Shown: positions 43,301-47,379 of the stretch, piece after piece
How positions within the stretch are numbered: position 1 is the stretch's first letter
Layout: every line of letters begins with the position of its first letter
Source of the DNA: Prevotella sp.
Lineage (GTDB): Bacteria; Bacteroidota; Bacteroidia; Bacteroidales; Bacteroidaceae
Length of the DNA: 47,379 nt
Reading direction: 5' to 3'
Assembly (NCBI GenBank): GCA_017627765.1
Contig: JAGAGD010000014.1
Span: 1 to 47,379, forward strand
Program-made: the position numbers and the translations under genes
The notes under the pieces: generated by a model
Database searches by the model: none
What the model saw: only the letters and a program-made list of their open reading frames with translations
What the model was told of the DNA's origin: nothing

Positions 43301-46300
43301 TTATCTTACGACAAGCTTCTTAGAAACAACCTGTCCGTTAACCTTAGCCTTGAGGGTGTAGACACCTTTAGCGAGTGAACGCGTGCTGAAGTTGTTCACA
43401 TTCTTAGCTGCTAACACTCGTGCGCCTGATGTACTATACATCTCAACTTGTTCGCAGGTAGCGCTGAGCATGATGTTGTCTCCGCTTTGGTAGACAGATA
43501 CATTTGCAGCATTAGCCGACTTGATGCCAGCAGGATTGTCTTTATATGCGAAACGAGTGTGAGTGGCATATTCGCTTGCAAAGATGCCTGTGCTTGGTCC
43601 GTTGTTAGAACGCTCGAAAGCTGTACGGCGCAGTTCGCCGTCTCTATATTTATAGAAGTGCCAAGCTGGAGAGTATTCGCCAACTCCATAGTCGTTTCTG
43701 ACATATTTTACAACAATGTTACCGCCATTATATTCATATTCTTTGTCGAACATGATGGTAAGCAGGCTATTTTCTCTAATGCTCTCAAAGGTCATTGGTC
43801 CACTATAAACCTCAGTCCATCCAGATCCTTCATCGAAGTATCCCCATCCTGGATCATATTCTGGCGCAGTAGGATCTGTTTCAATCTGGAAATTGTTAAG
43901 ACTTGTGTTCTTTATGCTTATAGTAACGTCTGTAGAATAGCCTTCCATGTCTTCATTGCCGTCATAAACAAACTGTATGCCCTTGAGGAATACACCTCTA
44001 CGCATTTCAGAATCGAGGAATATCTGCTGAACTTCGCTGTTGTTATAATGGAGATGTACAGGACCGTTCCATCCTACATTCATCTTGCCAAGCACTGGGT
44101 CAACATAGCTGTCGTCTTGGTTGGCAGCAAACCAGAGTGCTCCATCCTTGTCTGCAACGACAACTTCGATGTTAGATTTCCATGTGTTGTCAGCAGGATA
44201 TGTATCTTCTTCAAATACGGCACGAGCCGAAATCTTAATTGTTCCAGGCTCTGCTGGTGTCCACTCTACAGGAACATTGACCTTGCTGTCTTTGCCTACG
44301 GTAACGCCATTGGCTGTTGCAAGCACTTCGCCAGTTTCTACATTGAAGATTTCAACTTTATAGTTGCTGACTGCTGCCTTACCTTCATTAGTAACTTCCA
44401 CACTTGCTTGCTGAGAAATTGTAGCATTTGCCATTGATGAAGCTGTAAATCCTGTAACGCTGATGTCATTATCGCTGTATTCGCGTATTGATATGCTATG
44501 CAGATAGATTATGCCATGTCCACCGTCAGAAACGGCCTTGAATGCTACATATCCTTCTCCTGGCTGTGGAGTGAAAAGGTCTTTTCCTGAAAGATATACT
44601 CCTGATGGTGTGAAGAACTCTCCTAAGTCATGAACCAGAGTAGACAGACCTTCAGCTGTAGGCTGCTGTCCATAGTAAACATGCATTTTTTCCTTGATTT
44701 CCTCTTGTGTGTCAGCAAATACCCAGTTAGAAGAATAATAGGTATATCGCAACTGATATTCCTTTCCTGCCTCAAAATTGAATTTAGGAGAAACAAGATA
44801 GTCGTCAGCGTCGTTGAGCGAACCATAGTAGAAAGCAAGCTTACGGAAACCGTCGAATTCCCACTTTGTTCCATCGCCATAACCGTAGTTGTTGTCGATT
44901 ACCTTCCACTGGTTGAAGAGGTTAATTGTTGACATATCATTAGTATAAGGCAATGGTAAAGCTGGACCCATAGGCAATACGTCTGTCATCGCAGAAACAC
45001 CTTCGCCGTCAGCTGTTGAAGGGGTTACCTCGTAGTAGTAGCCCTGCCACTTAGTGATAGTGTTATCAACAAATGTTGTTTCTGTAATATTTTCAGCCAT
45101 AAGCTTGCCATCAGGATAGCGAACAACCTTGTATTTTAAAGAAGGCTGGTCAATCCAACCACCATTCCTTCCTACAACAGGAGCTGTCCAATTGATGCGT
45201 GCATTGTTGCCTTCAGCTTCAAGTGTCAAGTTTTCTACTCGAGCTGGCGTATCGCGACCAACAAAAATATCTAAATCCTTATAGATACCATCTCCTACGG
45301 AGTTAAATGTTACAAACTTATAAGTATGGTTTCCTGAAGGGATTTCAGAGTCATCAAATGAGACAGAAGCACCAACCTGCGTTGTATTTACTGTTCCAAT
45401 AAGCTGATTGTCGCGATAAATCTTTACGCCAGAGAGCTCATTGAGAGCTTCGTTCATATAGTTTGTTGAAGGATTGGTCCATGTGAACTTAGCAGTTGGA
45501 GCACCAGCCGAACCAGCTTCGCCCTTAAGGTTGCGCACATAAGAAGGTGCTTCGGCTGCTGCAATCTGATAAGGCATGCAGAGACCTATAAACTCTGGAT
45601 TTGTAGAAAGTGGCTCGCGTGAAATGATGTTACCTTTCTTAATGTCTACTTCTACCATTTCAGACTTGCCGTCTGCCGTATTGGCATTCCACCACAAGCG
45701 GTGATTAGTCTTGTCAATTTCCATATTCTGCCAGTACAGCTGAGGCATGCCGTTGCCTTGGTCGAAGGCAATTGCTATGTTCATGCCCGCCTTGCGGATT
45801 TCCTCCACAGTACATGTTTTGTCATCTGTATTGATGGAGCTGGTATTGATTTTCACAAGACGTGTGTTAGATTTGCCTAATTCATTAGGGATGATACCAT
45901 AGAGAATACCATTGTCGGCTGTAAGCATTACAATGCCTTCGTCAACCTTGCAAGCAAGCTCAATGCCAGTAGGATCATTTGGGTCTATGATATAGATTGA
46001 AGAAGTCATGAAGCCGTCATCAGCATCTACAAGATAAATCTTGTCTGAAACAGGGTCGTAAGTCATGTCACGGAAAAGGTTTTCAGTAGAAACCCAGTCG
46101 AAACAAGGCTGGAACTCTGTAGTTTCAGGATCGAGCCAGCCGAAGTCTCGAGGCACCCAATAACCCTGCCAGTAAAGGTTGCAACGCTGTGCAAACACGC
46201 GGTCGCCCACGAAAGTTGCCGTCTGATAAATGTCTGCACCCTGTGCAGTTCCATAGTCGCGAATCATCTTATAGCCCATAGGGTCTGAAGTGTTAAACTT

Positions 46301-46561
46301 TGCCCATGTGTAGCTACGATAGCGGTTGTCGTAGATTATGAAACCATAAGCGTCTGTATGGCCGTCTGCACCAGAGAATTTTGCAGCTTTGGCTGGTGCT
46401 GACAGAACACTTGGCGCAGCCTTCAAAGCTCTCTCTACGGAAAACTGCTTTGCGTCAGTTCCATAGCGACTTGCCTTTACAGGGCCATAATGCGCAGTTT
46501 GAGCACTAACTGTAACTGAAGATAGCAGTGCCACGAATACGAAGGTTAGAATTTTTTTCAT
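43301..46561 (-). CDS. Large T9SS-exported adhesin-like protein, paralogue of the 1512-residue protein
   Basis: I start at ATG 46561 (1086 residues; the upstream TTG is rejected). A signal peptide is followed by a beta-propeller-like region (~30-330: VGDRVFAQRCNLYW, YDPVSDKIYLVD, NGILYGI). Two Fn3 modules come next (~337-530), then a choice-of-anchor J module (~534-700: DADDYLVSPKFNFEAG), a CARDB module (~700-800) and another beta-sandwich (~807-1030). A T9SS tail closes it (EQVEMYSTSGARVLAAKNVN...LAKGVYTLKAKVNGQ). The module order parallels the protein at 10696-15234. A surface adhesion or matrix role is inferred. Confidence 0.85.
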   Translation of the reverse strand: MKKILTFVFVALLSSVTVSAQTAHYGPVKASRYGTDAKQFSVERALKAAPSVLSAPAKAAKFSGADGHTDAYGFIIYDNRYRSYTWAKFNTSDPMGYKMIRDYGTAQGADIYQTATFVGDRVFAQRCNLYWQGYWVPRDFGWLDPETTEFQPCFDWVSTENLFRDMTYDPVSDKIYLVDADDGFMTSSIYIIDPNDPTGIELACKVDEGIVMLTADNGILYGIIPNELGKSNTRLVKINTSSINTDDKTCTVEEIRKAGMNIAIAFDQGNGMPQLYWQNMEIDKTNHRLWWNANTADGKSEMVEVDIKKGNIISREPLSTNPEFIGLCMPYQIAAAEAPSYVRNLKGEAGSAGAPTAKFTWTNPSTNYMNEALNELSGVKIYRDNQLIGTVNTTQVGASVSFDDSEIPSGNHTYKFVTFNSVGDGIYKDLDIFVGRDTPARVENLTLEAEGNNARINWTAPVVGRNGGWIDQPSLKYKVVRYPDGKLMAENITETTFVDNTITKWQGYYYEVTPSTADGEGVSAMTDVLPMGPALPLPYTNDMSTINLFNQWKVIDNNYGYGDGTKWEFDGFRKLAFYYGSLNDADDYLVSPKFNFEAGKEYQLRYTYYSSNWVFADTQEEIKEKMHVYYGQQPTAEGLSTLVHDLGEFFTPSGVYLSGKDLFTPQPGEGYVAFKAVSDGGHGIIYLHSISIREYSDNDISVTGFTASSMANATISQQASVEVTNEGKAAVSNYKVEIFNVETGEVLATANGVTVGKDSKVNVPVEWTPAEPGTIKISARAVFEEDTYPADNTWKSNIEVVVADKDGALWFAANQDDSYVDPVLGKMNVGWNGPVHLHYNNSEVQQIFLDSEMRRGVFLKGIQFVYDGNEDMEGYSTDVTISIKNTSLNNFQIETDPTAPEYDPGWGYFDEGSGWTEVYSGPMTFESIRENSLLTIMFDKEYEYNGGNIVVKYVRNDYGVGEYSPAWHFYKYRDGELRRTAFERSNNGPSTGIFASEYATHTRFAYKDNPAGIKSANAANVSVYQSGDNIMLSATCEQVEMYSTSGARVLAAKNVNNFSTRSLAKGVYTLKAKVNGQVVSKKLVVR

Positions 46562-46699
46562 ACGCTTCAATTTTACTTTTTAATTTAATTTGATAATAAT
46601 TTCGTTTGTAGAATGTAATCAGAGATATAAGTTATCTGAATAAACATGAGGAAAAAGCGAATAATACTCCTCTGAATATTCCATACATAATAATCTTTG

Positions 46700-46730
46700 C
46701 AAAGATAAGTATTTTTTAATTAACTCCAAA
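46700..46730 (-). promoter_or_regulatory. Promoter of the three-gene exported-protein unit
   Basis: Read leftward, TTTG (46730-46727), 19 bases, TATCTTTG (46707-46700): full consensus. The -7 box sits in the palindrome ATCTTTGCAAAGAT. The leader is about 135 nt. Confidence 0.8.
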
Positions 46731-47000
46731 GAAATGTCTTAAAAAGATAGCAAAAAAAACAAGTATGGGCTAAAGGGTTGAAAATTTAAAAGCCATATTT
46801 TGTTGTTTCCATAAAAGATGCCGCACTGCTACTTACAATTCGTAACCATCAGAATATGCTCATTTTTTTGTTAAAACAGAGCAATTTTTTTTGCCAGAAA
46901 AAATCCCATTTTAGAAAAGACTGGCACAGTCGAATTATAAAAAAACATTTATCTTTTAATCAATTCTGCTAAACTTTGTGAACAGCTATGGCGAGTTGAA
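46731..47000. other. AT-rich intergenic DNA, no gene seen
   Basis: The stretch contains several A and T runs but no credible gene. A short frame at 46949-47146 on the minus strand runs through the palindromic repeat and is rejected. Confidence 0.5.
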
Positions 47001-47111
47001 TTGCAAAAGGTGTCCTTTCGCAGTGTCAAACGTGGCATATGACCATGCGATATGTGGCATATCGCATGGTCAAAGGGCACATATCGCAGTGTCAAAGGAC
47101 ACCTTTTACAA
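47001..47111. repeat. Structured intergenic palindromic repeat, copy 2
   Basis: An 18-bp outer inverted repeat (47001-47018 with 47094-47111, 17 of 18 paired; GGTGTCCTTT against AAAGGACACC) encloses a perfect inner hairpin. In it GACCATGCGATATG (47041-47054) pairs with CATATCGCATGGTC (47058-47071). CGCAGTGTCAAA is repeated directly at 47019-47030 and 47085-47096. Shared words link it to 22862-23012. No gene present. Confidence 0.8.
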
Positions 47112-47308
47112 AACGAAAGGTTACGAGCTATAATCACAAAGACCATAAAGCACAGCCTGACAGGCAGTTAGCCAAAAATAAGAAAAACTGCTAAATACTC
47201 GCAAATTTACAAGAAAATTTTTCTGACTTCAAAAAGTTGCCTAAGTTCAAGATAGAAGTGCAAAATTTGTAGTGTGGCTTAAGCCTTAAAATCATGAAAA
47301 ACACTGCG

Positions 47309-47379
47309 GAGGTTTGCCCGAGCGGCAGGAGGCGCAAAGCCTCCTGAGAGCGGACTTGAGGAAATGAATCCGACAGGCA
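47309..47379 (+). ncRNA. Truncated GC-rich structured segment (possible RNA gene)
   Basis: This segment is GC-rich beside very AT-rich DNA. Three hairpins can form: TGCC/GGCA, GGAGGC/GCCTCC with loop GCAAA, and CGGA/TCCG. It is cut off by the window edge. I tested tRNA-Ser/Leu, RNase P, SRP and tmRNA readings and none fits. It may be the 5' end of an RNA gene or a riboswitch. Confidence 0.3.

Noticed and set aside
46949-47146. 65-codon minus-strand frame
   Set aside because: It runs through the palindromic repeat (47001-47111) and encodes no plausible protein.
47309-47379. tRNA-Ser or tRNA-Leu reading of the window end
   Set aside because: The start GGAGGTTTGCCCGAGCGGC looks tRNA-like, but the D-stem does not close properly and the would-be anticodon loop lacks T at position 33.

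Overview
The window looks like a chromosomal segment of a Prevotella-like member of the Bacteroidales. Three things point there. Genes start after promoters of the Bacteroidetes form TTTG-N19-21-TAnnTTTG rather than E. coli-type promoters. Several secreted proteins end in type IX secretion (T9SS) C-terminal sorting domains. The lipoproteins, the nrfHA/ResB-CcsA pair and the succinyl-CoA:acetate CoA-transferase/acetate kinase pair suit an anaerobic, succinate/acetate-forming Bacteroidales. No rRNA is present, so the species cannot be named.

Layout. (1) 1-6.7 kb: a mobilizable element next to the 3' end of a tRNA-Leu(CAA) gene. It holds a cut-off tyrosine recombinase, a winged-helix fragment behind degenerate 12-bp repeats, and a leftward module: excisionase-like HTH, RepA-type ATPase, Toprim primase, a likely oriT, MobC-like protein, relaxase and a coiled-coil membrane protein. 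(2) 6.9-9.8 kb: a PMCA-type P-type Ca2+ ATPase. (3) 10.7-21.1 kb: rightward secreted and surface proteins: a 1512-residue adhesin-like T9SS cargo, a YARHG-domain protein, two lipoproteins (one a DUF3089-type hydrolase) and a T9SS-exported subtilisin. (4) 21.3-27.5 kb: aroQ, a small lipoprotein, repeat-rich DNA, xerD and an M16 peptidase. (5) 27.6-31.7 kb: leftward nrfH-nrfA-resB-ccsA, nitrite reduction to ammonia together with cytochrome c maturation. (6) 31.9-37.3 kb: an Omp28/thioredoxin-like T9SS protein and an M6 metalloprotease. (7) 37.7-40.9 kb: succinyl-CoA:acetate CoA-transferase and acetate kinase. (8) 41.0-46.6 kb: a region that appears to encode one or two small RNAs, then a leftward three-gene unit of exported proteins. 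(9) 46.6-47.4 kb: a second copy of a palindromic repeat and a truncated GC-rich structured segment.

How it fits together. The secreted proteases (S8, M6, M16) and the Fn3/choice-of-anchor J/CARDB proteins suggest protein or peptide use and surface adhesion. The Nrf system and the CoA-transferase/acetate kinase pair suit anaerobic respiration and acetate production. The least-described material is non-coding: a strong candidate sRNA at about 41.1-41.24 kb with a full consensus promoter and an intrinsic terminator, two families of dispersed structured intergenic repeats, an octamer repeat family, and a putative oriT. All functions are inferred from reading motifs; no searches were run.
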